A stretch of DNA of 64,000 bases from Paramacrobiotus metropolitanus (GCF_019649055.1 NW_026570236.1:248001-312000); one strand, 5' to 3'. Numbered from the stretch's first letter, positions 35,298 to 47,435 are shown. The notes: generated by a model from the letters alone, not told the origin. Numbers and translations: made by a program.

Positions 35298-35808
35298 CAT
35301 TACACTCCTTCTGCAGGATGTGGGTTGGGACACCATCACGCTGCAGCTGACCATCAAGCGGTCCAAAACGGATCAGCACCAAAACGGGATCACCCTGTCT
35401 CTGACGTCCAACGCCGCGCCGGCAGTACACAGCGCCTGCGTCACTTACGGGCGACAGCGCCAGCAGCAGCGGCCGCCTAATCTACCGTTCTTCATTTTCG
35501 GCAGCGGCCGATATTTGACCCGCACAGACCTGTCACAAGCGCTTAAGAGAACTCTCCCGGAAGGAGAGGACTCTCGGCGCTACTCATCGCATAGTTTCCG
35601 CATCGGCGGAGCTACAGCAGCCGCCACCGGCGGCTGTTCGCCGGAAGCCATACGCGAACTTGGACGATGGAAATCGTCCGCGTTCAAGCGTTACATCCGC
35701 CCGCAAAGTCTGCGCGTACCATCATGTTTGGGGCACTTCCTCACTCGCGCAGCTCTCTCGCAATGGTACGCACAGAACCGCACCGGAAGGTGCACTCATA
35801 CATCCTGA
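35298..35808 (+). mobile_element. Tyrosine recombinase, C-terminal catalytic part (DIRS/Crypton-type element fragment)
   Basis: An open frame fused by chance to antisense GT11 sequence. From 35298 it encodes DTITLQLTIKRSKTDQHQNG (beta-strand Lys motif), YLTRTDLSQALKRTLP, SSHSFRIGGATAAA (HxxR box) and IRELGRWKSSAFKRYIRP (Trp/His position plus catalytic Tyr). These are the conserved C-terminal motifs of tyrosine recombinases as found in DIRS, Ngaro and Crypton elements. The N-terminal SAM-like domain and the first catalytic Arg are missing, so it is 5'-truncated and inactive by itself. The exact family and the right boundary (perhaps about 36100) are uncertain. Confidence 0.8.
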
Positions 35809-35909
35809 CCACGAATCAGGATCCATCACCCTGGCCATGTATCAGGTGCCGTAAAACCTCCCTGGCCACGTATCAGGGAGCAGCTATTCACCTGGCCACG
35901 CATCAGGTG
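35802..35909. repeat. Array of four hairpins with constant core and covarying stems
   Basis: Four 17-bp copies of CCTGGCCACGTATCAGG (35804, 35830, 35861, 35891), spaced 26-31 bp. Each can fold with CCTG pairing CAGG. The flanking bases differ between copies but stay complementary: ATCCTG/CAGGAT, CACCCTG/CAGGTG (one bulge), CTCCCTG/CAGGGAG, CACCTG/CAGGTG. The array starts at the end of the recombinase frame. Confidence 0.75.
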
Positions 35910-36956
35910 TCCCACTCCACGCATACGCTCCTTCCGGTGGTCGAGCATGTTCTGACGTTTCCACGTGACTCCGCGGCCGAGCTGAGGCTGGCCACATGCC
36001 CCAACACAAGCGCCGGCGTTTCTCGTATTATGTCGTTAATGCAGTGTTTGCTAACAGCGAAAGGGTGCCATCTGAGATTCTCTAATGGAAAAGTTGTTTT
36101 TATTAATGCTACGGACGTTTTTTGTCTTCAGAATTACAAAAGGTTATAAGATGTCTGAAGTTCTGAACCGCATGGAGTACAAAATCAGCTGTTGCAGTAT
36201 AAATGTGTAATATTATATTTCTTTCTTACAACTATTTGTCGTAAAGAAATATTGCTCTTTCTAAGTTTTGACCTTTCCGTACGTCTAGAATAAGCAATGC
36301 CGATACTCAGACTCTGAATTACAAAAGTGCTTTATTACCGAGTAAGTGCGCTGAGCAACTATTGCATCTCACTTTTATTGAGTTCCGTTTGCTTTTATGC
36401 GGCAAAAAACCCCTATTACAAATTAGAGGAAAAGGCTCGCATATCGCATAACCTATTCTTTTTTGAAAGCTTTGTAAACAAAACTTATGCAACGGAAGCA
36501 ACAATAAGGTTAAAAAACCGCTTGCTGTTTTGCATGAATCATGAATCTTTTTCCCCTATTTTTTAAAAACATGCTATAAAACGTTGTGTATAACAAAGAT
36601 CGAATAATACGATTATCAGAAAGCACGTTGCAACGTTATGATAAAAATAAAATGCACACAATAATTTCAAATCAGGTAGAAAATTATGAAACTTGCATGC
36701 AAAAATATTTTTCGAGCAGGTGCGCTTTATAAGCAGCTACCGTACAAAAGCAGAAAACAGAAAATTTAATGAATTTTCAATAAATAAACTGGGAATCGAA
36801 TTCAGGATAAAGGTCCGGATTTGGCATTGAAATCTGGTGGACGCCCGTGATAGTGATCATATCCGGCCTCAGTAACATGTGAATCCGGTATTTAACCCGC
36901 ATGCTCCGGATCGTGCAGGTGCATGATAATTCAGCAACATCCAGCAGATAATGAAG
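35910..36956. other. Tail of recombinase element and noncoding sequence
   Basis: GC-rich to about 36060, probably still element sequence, then AT-rich with no exon seen. Corresponding unit A sequence (5' GT11 exons) is not recognisable here. Confidence 0.5.
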
Positions 36957-37283
36957 CTATTTGGCATGTTGTCGTCGATTGTCGTAATCCCTTTTCCAAT
37001 CCCGCAATGGAATTCGGAGCTCTGTTGCACGGCTAGTTAGACGGCTTGTAATAATCCACCCACAATTGAAGATGTTAAGCCATACTTCGCGCGTAAACTT
37101 TTGGTTGTTAATTTTTACGATTATAATGCGCACTATGACATATAATGCATCCCTAACCAGTAACCCAATCACAATTGCCAGTGCCAAGTATTCCCAATTA
37201 ACCGGACAAGCGCAGGTGCAAAGGCAGTTGCAAGCCTCCACGAATTTCCTTGACCCGTCATAAACCACAACCGAAGTATTCAT
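36957..37283 (-). CDS. Small single-pass membrane protein (unit B copy)
   Basis: A single exon of 108 residues starting MNTSVVVYDGSRKFVEA, a cysteine cluster (CNCLCTCACP), one hydrophobic segment (YLALAIVIGLLVRDALYVIV) and a basic tail ending RDWKRDYDNRRQHAK. Position, orientation and aligned flanks make it the counterpart of 22139-22516. The reading frame is open, but protein identity to the unit A copy is low. Function unknown. Confidence 0.45.
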   Translation of the reverse strand: MNTSVVVYDGSRKFVEACNCLCTCACPVNWEYLALAIVIGLLVRDALYVIVRIIIVKINNQKFTREVWLNIFNCGWIITSRLTSRATELRIPLRDWKRDYDNRRQHAK

Positions 37284-38533
37284 TGTAAGAGAAAGATTAA
37301 AAATCAAATGTGAAGTCAAAATGCAACGATGATAGCGGGCGTTAAAATAATGTTTAAGATGAGCATGACATTGCTGTTTAAATGCACTTAGAAAATCCGT
37401 TTGCAGCAGATCCAGGGATTTTCGGCCCTGAGAAATAATACTTGCAACATGATTCCCCATTGTAGAAAGGAAATAATGACGCCAATTGTCGACGTCGGCA
37501 AAGTAGTACCAATATTATTAAATGCTGTCTAATAAATTAATTCGAGTTACAAAAAAAGTTCGAAATGTGACCGGCGACCGTTACCACAATTTAATAGCAT
37601 CACAACAACATCATATGCGCTCAAGTTACATGCTGTTCTTGGGACCATTTCCCGGATGTTATCGGAAGCTTTTCCTTTTCGTAGCTCACAGCACTCAAAC
37701 GGAAAAAACTAACTTCTGTCTGACAACCTCAATTTTCACTTTCGATTTCGAATACAAACTGCTTACAATTACTTTAATTTATTTCCGTTCTCATACCCAG
37801 ATCACCGTGGTTTAGTTATGAGCTCATTGCAGTAAGATTTGATGCCATCGATGACCCCAAGGATTATAAAACACCGTTGTGCGCTGGACTTAATCATTTC
37901 CTTCACGAATGCATCGCTTGAGCAGAACCGGATGTCGGTGTGTTATTTCAATAAATAATTGCATAATCACGTGCCTATTTAAGGGAAGTAATTATACTGT
38001 AGTAAATTCATAAACGAAACGAAAGATAGCATTATATGTAATTAAGGCGCTCTTCAAAAATAAGCGAAGTACGAAGTAAATGGTTTGTACATGCGCAAAT
38101 GAAACTTTTTCGTTTTATTACACTTCCCACAATTGTTTTATGCTTTGTTTTAACCAATTTGGGCGGTAATGCGAAGTTCGGGAGTGGGCCGTTTTATAAA
38201 GTCGGGAGTTGGCTGTAAGAATAGTTGCGTTTTATGATAATTCTACCCTTGTAATAATATTTACCTATACTATATATATATGCGTATGGACAATGTCTTG
38301 ATTTCAATAAACTACAGTATAATGAAGCAAATCTGACTAAGAACGGTTTTGGCATTGAAATGGCGAAAAGGTCAATGCACAGCCGGAATGTATGATATTC
38401 ATCTGACAAAGCGAATGCAAAGAATTAAAAATGTACACATAGCAAGATCCGAACAAATCCCCAACAATTCGCATACTTAATTAGCAACATTCAGTCAGCA
38501 TCAGTGTTATTTACGATGCGGCAGCAGATAACA
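37284..38533. other. Noncoding, partly aligned with unit A 22517-23300
   Basis: No exon seen. Confidence 0.55.
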
Positions 38534-38606
38534 CACTGTTATTGTTCATAACTGTTATTGTTACTGTTATTGTTATTGTTGTTATTATTGTTCCTACTGT
38601 TATTGT
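38534..38606. repeat. GTTATT-type microsatellite
   Basis: Repeats of ACTGTTATTGTT / GTTATTGTTATTG directly abut the stop codon of the unit B Ig-like gene. Confidence 0.75.
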
Positions 38607-39779
38607 TCATAACACATTCAGTTTAGCCGATTGATATATCCATTCGTGCGTCTCACGGTGCGGCCTAAACCAAAACTCCACTGGACCATTATCACGCGGC
38701 TTGACGTTTTCGAAAGTGAACCGATAAAGTAATGATCCCACAGTGTTCTTGTCCGGAATTCGACCAAACTGAACCTGCATAGGAATCCACGTTGGTGGCA
38801 TGGAAGACGTGTACGGCTCTTCCTTCGGCACACTCAACCATTGTCCCTTATGACGCCACATGCAATGAGTGTGCAAATTGTCCAATACACGCTGCGATAG
38901 CGGCATGCGAACCGCGACGGCAAAGGTCGCCGAACCACCTTGTGTCACATTTTGCGGGACCAAAGACTGAGCGAATATTTCTTCGGCACGGGTGATCAAT
39001 GGCATTAGACTATAGCGTCGAATTACGGCTTTTTTTACCAATCCTTCATAGCACACAATCTCGCCAGTGGACTGCAAAGTGACGTTGAAAACTTGAAAAA
39101 TTAAAGTATCACCGTACTGAGCGAAATGGTAGCGCTGATTGTTTACGTTCTCCACGGGCAGCCTTTCGCCCTGTTGGAACAGCGTTTGGCCTTGAAAAGT
39201 CAAAGAGATTGCCCGGGAGTTTCCTTCTGGCGATGCAAAGCAAGTGAAGGAGACGTTCTGACCAAGACGCGGACGTCGGATGATCACTGCGGGGTCGTTC
39301 TTTTCCAATAGAACAGCTTGAGGAAATTTCAGGGTCACTTTGTCATCTTCCTGGTACTGAACCGCACGGGCAATTATTTCGTCAACTATAATGAGAACAG
39401 CGCTTTCTTTCCGTTTGACCAAACCGAAATTGTCGCCAGGATCGACTTGATTAATTGTAATACAATTATCTTAGCTACTTATGTTACCAAATTGGAATTG
39501 GTAGAACTATGGTGATAAGTTCCTGTTCCTTATCGAGTCTACTTTTAGTAGTTTATATCAGTACTATTTAATTTTTTTATTAAAGAACAGTGCACTAAAG
39601 AACCTGTATTTACATTTATTTGTTTTACATTTTTATTAGTAAATGCTTTGCAAAAACCAAAACTTACGCAGTAAATTTGCTTTGCTGTCTTTTTGCACAG
39701 TGCACGTGCTGCACCATCGGTACATTACACCCAATAACACGGCATGGAATACCAATGTGAAAGGCAGTGGCAAAAACAT
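38607..39779 (-). CDS. Secreted two-Ig-domain-like protein (unit B copy)
   Basis: Two exons, 39668-39779 and 38607-39385, with the same phase-1 GT-AG intron position as the unit A gene; 296 residues. Signal peptide MFLPLPFTLVFHAVLLGVMY. Ig-like features: LGQNVSFTC, LIFQVFNVTLQSTGEIVCYE, then the second domain with ATFAVAVRMP and CMWRHKGQW, ending FWFRPHRETHEWIYQSAKL. The frame is fully intact with many substitutions relative to unit A, which suggests both are expressed genes under constraint. The stop lies at the edge of a microsatellite, which may have shortened the C-terminus. Confidence 0.8.
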
Positions 39780-40857
39780 TTTCCAGGAAATATATGCATG
39801 GCGATGGTATTAAATAATAAGTCTAATAATTTATAAAAGTCGTGTTAAAATGAATACAATACGCCGGAAATTATCAGTGAAGCATCAGGAACCGAGCGAC
39901 GTACTGGTGCTTCCAGATCGCTCGTACAGTGACTATCCAGATATCTCACAGGAAATATATTTCTTTGTAGATTTTAAAAATTCGTAGTTTAAGAAAACAG
40001 GATAAATCAAAACAGGCACAAAACATACATTATACTAAAACATAGTATTATAGTAAACGTATGCATGCAAGTTCTGCTGTTTTTATTTGCAGACGTTGCT
40101 AAGAGGCACATGAGAACTCAACGATTACGAATAATAAATTAATTTAAATTTTAAATGAGTAAGTACTTATGTGCCTACCTGTTTTTTTAATTTCCTGGCA
40201 TGGTTAGCTCCAAATATCGTTACGGATGTGATTTTTATATTAGCTATGTAAAGTTTGAACGGGGCTAATACTTTGTGTATTAGTTTTAAAATGAAAGTAT
40301 ACTTCAAAACACGACACTGTAGATAGATACATAGTATGCGGACTGCAAATGACCACCGGGCAGTCACTGACAACGCTATCTTCAGGTTTCTTACTACAAA
40401 CGATTCAGTGTGGAAATATTCAAAAATATTTCAGCGCTTAAATAAATTAAAATATGGACGCTACAACTAATAATATCTGGAGAAAGAAACGGGGACATCC
40501 CGAGACGGCGAGACCTGTGTTTGCTAGTAGTAGGCGGTGACGGCCATTGTTTGTACATTGGGTATTAATTCTGCATACAGTTTTGAGTTTATTTTTGCGC
40601 GAGGAATGAACACAGTCAGATACGTATTTATCGAAGCCAAGAAACGTCAACGGTCAATTTCATCACCTAATGATACAGCAGCGATCATAATGCACAGAAG
40701 ACAATAAAATAGTATAACTGTATTATACCGATTTCAGGCAGACATATTTAAAAGGATAGAGATTTCATGTTGAACCTGTATAATTTCTATAGTGCCATTT
40801 TGTAGATCACGAAACACCATTGAAAAATTACTTAACAATCGTTAGAATTCCCAGCGG
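39780..40857. other. Noncoding, conserved between units
   Basis: Aligns with 29322-30362. Lies between the Ig-like gene and complexin. Confidence 0.65.
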
Positions 40858-41935
40858 CTATTTGAAAAATGGTAACTTCGCAAAGAGTCCGGTGGCTGCT
40901 TCCTTCACGTAGTTGACACCGTTTTCCACTTGCTTCATAACTGCAATTATAAAATACAGGTTTTTATTAACCGGAGAATTGTAAACATTGCCCATGATGC
41001 CGGCATGTAAATTAATTACGAATCTAAGTATAGTAAGTCGGCAGACTGTAGATAACTTTACGGATGGACAGTAAACATGCGTTGTTCTAATATGAGCACT
41101 CTGTTCAGTATGTTCTTTGTAAAATTTCTTTAAGAATCTATGCTGCCTTGTCTACATACGTCAGTTAAGCAGTGTTAAAAAAATCATATAATTGCATGCA
41201 AAATTAGAAACTCTGGACGCGTGTACTCCGTTATTTGTCATATGGATATGCACAAAAGGACACATCATTTTTCGATACTTTGCTGTCACTAATTCGAACT
41301 GGAAAAGTTTTCTAAACGCAGTCATACCTTGTAAATAATGCACTCGTACTGTTGATAATAATAAGCTGATAATAATAATTTATGTTCGGCCTGCGAATCT
41401 TACGTGGTAAGTCCTCGTCTGCCATGGCCGCTTGCTGGGCCAGTAGAGCTTGGTCGGCTTTTGGTTTATTGAGGCGACCTTCCATGCCCGGCATTGCGGC
41501 AGGTTCCGGCTCAACGATGATCTCCTTCTTTTTTATTCCGTACTGCATTTACAAGAATTCAGTGTCAGATTTTATATAATGATCCAACCGTAAAAGAATA
41601 CTAGTTATAATATGACAATTAATAAGGTAACGATAAAAGCATAATTTAGCGGCATCATGTATAAAAATTAGGTCCATAGATTATAAACATAACAGAGAAA
41701 TATTCAGCTCACTGACCTTATCGCGGATACCTTGCCGCATTCCTTCCCGCTGTTCCTCCATCTTGCGGTGCTTCTCTTTGCGCGCAAACTCGGCCTCCTC
41801 GCGCATTTTCATCAGTTCAGCTTCCTCCTCAGCCGTGGCCCCGCCCTCTTCCTTTTTCTCCCCGTCCCCTTCTCCCGTCAGTTTTTTCACTTCACCCATC
41901 TTACTGGAAAGCATTTGTTTGGCCATAAACTCCAT
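40858..41935 (-). CDS. cpx: Complexin
   Basis: Three exons: 41717-41935, 41404-41542, 40858-40940 (phases 0 and 1, GT-AG); 146 residues. Starts MEFMAKQMLSSKMGEVKKLT, matching the complexin accessory N-terminus, then an acidic Glu-rich stretch. The SNARE-binding central helix is about residues 37-80 (EEAEFARKEKHRKMEEQREG, then MRQGIRDKYGIKKKE). The C-terminal helix YVKEAATGPLFAKLPFFK is amphipathic, as in complexins that bind curved vesicle membrane. It ends in FFK without a CAAX box, so it is of the non-farnesylated type. Complexin clamps and activates SNARE-driven neurotransmitter release at synapses. The ATG at 41935 is chosen over upstream readings because it gives the canonical MEF start. 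Confidence 0.97.
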
Positions 41936-44900
41936 TTTGGCGGTGTAAGAGTGAAACGATTTCGGAGAAAAAAATCCCGTGCGTGTGCTTCTACAACAAA
42001 AACGTTGTATCCCAATGCCGGTAAAAAAAGGAAAACGTGACCGGTGTTCAGTAGTCACGAAATACTATTTGCATAGACTTCCTTTTTTTGTCGCATGCAC
42101 TTCTGCCTATTTGAACGGAAACATGTATGTACAGTTCACTTTTATACGCTTTTCAGGTTGCGTGATTATTAAATTATTGGTGATTGCTTTGCAAGTAACA
42201 AAGCTCGGGAAAGAGCCAGAACGAAATGATGTCATGACAATTTAAAGCGTATCAGCTGATCCAATGCATGTACACCATCAAGTTTTATTGGCGACTGCAT
42301 TTTACAGCTGGAAAGGATAAAGCATATATCTTTTTCAAGAAACCGTTTCTTAATTCCAATCATCATTTTTTGTAAACTTTGTTTTATTATATCACAGTAA
42401 ATTTATTTTATAATAAATACGTGCACCATTGTCAACGTATGAATAAGTTTTTTTAATTGCACTTTCACTGTGCTGACGTTCATGATCATGCATGCCAACA
42501 TCCGGTTGTGATTCATGGATGCATTTGATTGAACAATTACCGCAACGGCTATACATGATATAAATAATTCACCGGGATCCATTGTGATAAACGTGTTGAT
42601 AATCCCGTTCTAATTGTAACCGTGTGGATTCGCATTTCATTTTAATCCCGTGGAAACTGGGAGACGGCGCTGTTACGGATTGCTGTTATTGATTATTGCC
42701 ACATGACTCCTAACTGCTTTTTAACACATTGTACCCTGAAAACGGAACGACTGTCGAGCGCACATTACACAGTACAGAGTACACAGTAGCGGTCCGCTCA
42801 ATCTTTTCTGCCGTTTTTCGACAGCATAGCGCCCAGCCAAATATAGCCATATACTGTACTCGGCTGAAGCACTTTTTAGCATTATGCAAATCCGTCAATA
42901 TTCAGCCAATATGCATCCATTATTCACAGACTTATTCAGCTGAATAAGTGCTGCTGACAAAGAATAGCCGGCCAGTTTAGGTATACGGGTATCGTTTACG
43001 GATGCAGCGTAAATAATCCGCTATTCGCATGTACGTCCAATGTGATTGGGGATACAAAAGTTCCATAATTTAGCGCAATTTTAACAACTGTAAAACATTC
43101 ATTTCTGCCAGTAATACCGCCCATGCATATGTGCTTTTTCATGTCGTATTGACAAGAGCTTAGAAAAAATTAAAGGTTTGTAAAACGTAGAACTGTACCA
43201 TACAACACTGAGAATTCTGATAATTTGTGCCTGGGTAAAAAGCGTCGCAACGAATGCAATACAGCTTATTTTCCTGCACATTTTAAGCGGTTTGCAGTTC
43301 CTCTGTGCGGGAGATGTTCATGCGTTTGAAAAAACACAATTTTTTTAATTAAAAATATTCAGAAACATTTTCGGCTACGTAATTCAACTAATATATGGCT
43401 TTTTTCACTGGTGAAAATTATTTCTGCCAGTCGGGCGCTCAAGAAATGATTGTTGGTGCCTAAACTGTTGCTTACCTTGTGTTCAAGAAGAGAATGTAAA
43501 TTCCCAAGTACGTGACCTTTACACGAAGCAGGCAGGGAGTCCAGTTGAAGAAGGGTAGGTGAATATATTTGCTAGTAAAAACGATTAATATCCGGGCATT
43601 ACTCTTCGGATTCGGGCTGGGAGAGCGCTGCGACAACAGCGTGCCTATCCGGGAACAAGAGCATTAAAGTCCCCAGCACTTGATGCGGCGCGCGTTGGCC
43701 AACAGCGGACTCCTGTTTGCTGCGGATAATCGATACATACTTGCTGCAGTGGTAGCGCAATGGAAAGCGCGGATGTTTTCACTATACTGCAGCAAATTGC
43801 ATTCAGTTTGCTGGATGCTGTGTGGGAGTATAAGGGAATAAAATGCCAGTGATGACCGGGTGGGGTAGTGACATAAACGGCAGTTACCAATATCTGTAGT
43901 ATATGACACCAGTTTTAATTTTTTTGTCGGCTTAAGAGTAATAGTAATAATACAGTCCTATAGTAATTTAAATGTACGACTGTACGTACGTCGTAATGCT
44001 GCTTGTGTTGCTGTAATGCTTATTGTGTTTGTTTAAGTAATTTTTGTTAACTCGGTGCCTGACTTACCAGCCAGGATTTGCAAGAAAATGTTGTCATATA
44101 ATAAAAGATTTAAAACATTTCTACGTGTTTATAAAAAAATAAAATACCGCCTTTTCTTTTGTCGCATCACGAGCAGGTCAGTTATTTATCTGATTACATT
44201 TTTATTATTTACGTACTTTTTTTAATTTTGTAACGGCTGCGATGCGAAGAGATTTGTTCATAAACCCATGCAGTATTTATACGGAATTGAATATCTGGAA
44301 ATTTTTAGTACTCTTGGATTTGTGTTAGTGGTCAAGTTATCACTGAAAAAGTACTATTGGACATTTCCGCCGTCTGCGTATTGATCGGCTGCTGATCAGG
44401 CGTAATAAGAAGAATCGCAGCACTTCCGTTTAGTCAACATTATGCTCTGCATATCGATCCCTATTTGTGTATTCCCAGGGATGGCGCACTTTTCTCTGAA
44501 GACACACGTACGCTTGCTACGTGTGCATGGAGAACATCGACAAGATTCGTTTTCTTAAAGCGACTAATACCAACCGGCTTAGTCGCGCTTTACTCTGAAC
44601 AAAACCGCTTCTCCATGAGCTGGTAAATCCTTAGACACATACGATACGTACAGATGTACATTACTATAATTATGTACTGCACTGGCGATGTGTTACAAAA
44701 TACAGTAAACAATATTATGTATTACAAAATAATGGTTTTCCATGTAGAATACTGTACATACCAGTGTGTGAAAACATGTACAATACACTCTGTATACAGT
44801 AAGTACTTAACTATTTTGCTACCGTATATAATTACTATCAAATTTAAGTCTTTATATAATAAATTCGACTGCTACATTACCACGCCACGCAATTTGCAGC

Positions 44901-45334
44901 CCGGGAAGAATTATTCTACGATTATTCAGAAACACGGTCTAGTAAAGTCCAATAAAAATTTATCGTATTGTACGAAAACAGGTACCTACAGCTTTTGTCA
45001 TGCTACTTTATTTTATTAAAAATATACTTTATTTTATTAAAAATAATATCAATCAAACAGGGCTCACATTGCTCGGCAGTTCTGTATACTCATACGCAAG
45101 CAGCAGAGGGGCTTTAATAGCACACTGCTATCTGTATAATCGTCAAACAAATAAAACAAAACGAACAAACTATAAGAGGTAAATTGTTTTAAAAGTGGTT
45201 AGCCTTTGTAACGTTAAAAAATTTGCGAAGATTAACATGGTACCATGGAATGCAGTGTCCAGATCGGCATACGCAATAAAGAATGTTGAGAAATCTAGCA
45301 CGTGATTTCCCGAGGAGCTCATGTCATAACAAAA
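41936..45334. other. Long noncoding region
   Basis: About 3.4 kb upstream of complexin with no exon I can support. It has AT-rich stretches and short duplications (for example ACTTTATTTTATTAAAAATA at about 45005-45045). A tRNA-like A-box at about 43750 was considered and rejected. Confidence 0.5.
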
Positions 45335-45775
45335 TCAAGAGCAATCAGGATTGGTACTAGGGTAAAAATTGTTGCAGATGCAGCAAGGAAATGTTCTGCA
45401 CAGAGTGGCAGTGGGAATAGAATCCGCTGGTCCAAAGTACGTTTCGCATTGATTCTTACATGCTTGTTCGACAATGTTATTGCCGACTGATAGGGAGTTA
45501 CCCGATGAGATATATATGACCAAGTCGGTGCAGATATCCGTCGCGCCGGGCAATTTCCATTTGGTGGTCAGCGATGAGGGTGCAAGCGTAGTGGCCGCTG
45601 CGGTTGTCGTGGTGACCTTTGTTGTGGTCGTTGTCGATGTCATCGGCGCTCTCGTTGTCGTAATCGCCGCCAGGGTCATCCTGGCTTCGCTCACACAGAC
45701 GCAGATACTCAGTGCAATAATCACAGCATACATCCATATCATGGAAACCATTTTCCACTTGCTTGAGTTATTCAA
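45335..45775 (-). CDS. Secreted Thr-rich, Cys-rich protein 1
   Basis: A single exon of 146 residues. Signal peptide MIWMYAVIIALSICVCVSEA (the true start may be an internal Met). Then a mucin-like Thr/Ala/Ser stretch (TTTTTKVTTTTAAATTLAPS), likely O-glycosylated. The C-terminal domain has eight cysteines (DICTDL, ACKNQC, LCRTFPCCIC, final C). The same architecture and cysteine spacing occur in the neighbour at 47436-47924, so these are tandem paralogues. I do not recognise the domain. An extracellular matrix, cuticle or secretion role is possible but not shown. Confidence 0.72.
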   Translation of the reverse strand: MNNSSKWKMVSMIWMYAVIIALSICVCVSEARMTLAAITTTRAPMTSTTTTTKVTTTTAAATTLAPSSLTTKWKLPGATDICTDLVIYISSGNSLSVGNNIVEQACKNQCETYFGPADSIPTATLCRTFPCCICNNFYPSTNPDCS

Positions 45776-47435
45776 ATTATGATTAATTTTCTATTCTCCA
45801 CCGGGAAACAATGTAAAAGCAAACAGAGTTCGCAGTCCTATTAAACCAGAAGTATCGAAACACGACTTGGTTGGGTTTTTTAAAGGTTAATCGGTGGTTT
45901 TTATAAATTATACGAAAGCGGTACAGAAATTTCGAAAAGACCACTGCCTAAATCAACATCCGATTTATAATGTTACATAAAATTATTTTCCAGTTGTATA
46001 ATGTTCTCCACCTTAGGCGGCTGTATTACGTTGCTTCCGGTCTATTAAGACATGAAACAGTAAAATCGACAATGCAAACAGGCTACCTGCAGTTCCGCAT
46101 TTGCATACGTTCAGTCAAGAGTGAATATGTATTCAGATGTGATGCCACAAACTGGTAGTCGCACATGTAAAACTCATAGCCATATAGATATTAGACTTGT
46201 CGCTACATGCACAATTCTCGAGAATGCCTCACCATAATACATACCGCTAGCGATGCTTATGTAAAGATTCCATTCTTTTAGAATAATCGGCTCGATTTAC
46301 GAAAGTCGGTTTAAGGAGAATTTATGCCGTGTTTATATATCAAAAATAGGATTTACAAAATTCTACAGCTGTAATAAGAAGGGTCGCAGGATCGCAGGGC
46401 GGAAGTTGAGCAACATTAGCTGCTGTAACAAAAAAAAAGAACATTATCCAAGCTTTTTCGTTGCCACATGGGACTTATATGGCGGGCTAGTTGGTGATCT
46501 TTCTAACTTACTGCCACCTCTTAGAGTAGTCCTCATCTTTCGTGTCCAAGATAGCCACTGGACACCTTGGCGGTCTATTACTCGTAATGATCGCATGCTG
46601 CTAATTTGTTGTTTTCACAATACAATATGTATCGGGAAACGCCACTGGATTATGAATAGAGACCAAAACTTGTCAGCGGTTAATAATTGCTATTATTCTC
46701 GACAAGCCAAAATGTGTAATGGGGCCCGGGCAAATATTAATGTTGCATTCTTTTATTAATTTTGTGACTGGGTATTTTATGTAACGCAAAGATCTTGGAG
46801 ACCACAGCCAAATATGATTGATAAAAACTATATAACTGAAACAAGTATTGTATTTGTCTGTTTTGTTCTTAAAGGTCTATTCCTGGTAATCATTAATTTG
46901 CTTGTTTGTCGCAATTCGGCCGGATATTAATAGTGTTTCACAGTTCAGTAAGTTAATTCATATTATCACCTCACTGTTCCTATGCTATTAATCTATAACC
47001 AGAAAGAAATTTTTCAAAAGTTGTTTGTGAACTCCGATTCACAGTAATACTGTATTCGAACCTTATTGTAAGTCCACAGATATATAAAATTTTAGGTATC
47101 TGTATTATGTACCTCTGACAACAATTTTTGCTAACTTTTCATTTTACCTTTATTAATATGTTCACAAATTCTTAGTTGTACCGCACAAACGTATCGGCAG
47201 CTGCATAAAGCTACAAAGACATGACAATTGACAAGAGATTGTTGCAAGCTGTATGAGAGGCGAAGTACGAAAAACAGGCACCAAAGTGTCGTAAAAACAG
47301 TGAAATGTGCAACAAAAAGAGCGCACATTAACTATTACACGGGAAGCGCTGATAAAGCTACAAAGTGAGATAAACGAAAAAGAAAAAAGGCCTGACAAGG
47401 TCACAAAGCTATAAAGGTCACCAAACGCTACTTTA
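45776..47435. other. Intergenic, no supportable gene
   Basis: An open frame at 46406-46759 (+) has no recognisable features and no splice or promoter context. Confidence 0.5.

Larger units (their letters stand above)
30684..41003. repeat. Segmental duplication, unit B
   Basis: Second copy of the tandem duplication. Its right edge lies in intron 2 of complexin. Unit B carries private insertions (32491-33690, 34155-34408, about 35298-36100) and has lost most of the GT11-like gene. Confidence 0.88.

Noticed and set aside
43736-43800. tRNA-like sequence (TGGTAGCGCAATGG with a D-arm-like stem)
   Set aside because: No matching acceptor stem, anticodon arm or B box; similar A-box-like matches at about 730 and 5205 also fail.
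46406-46759. 117-codon plus-strand ORF
   Set aside because: No domain, signal, splice or promoter evidence; composition like surrounding noncoding DNA.
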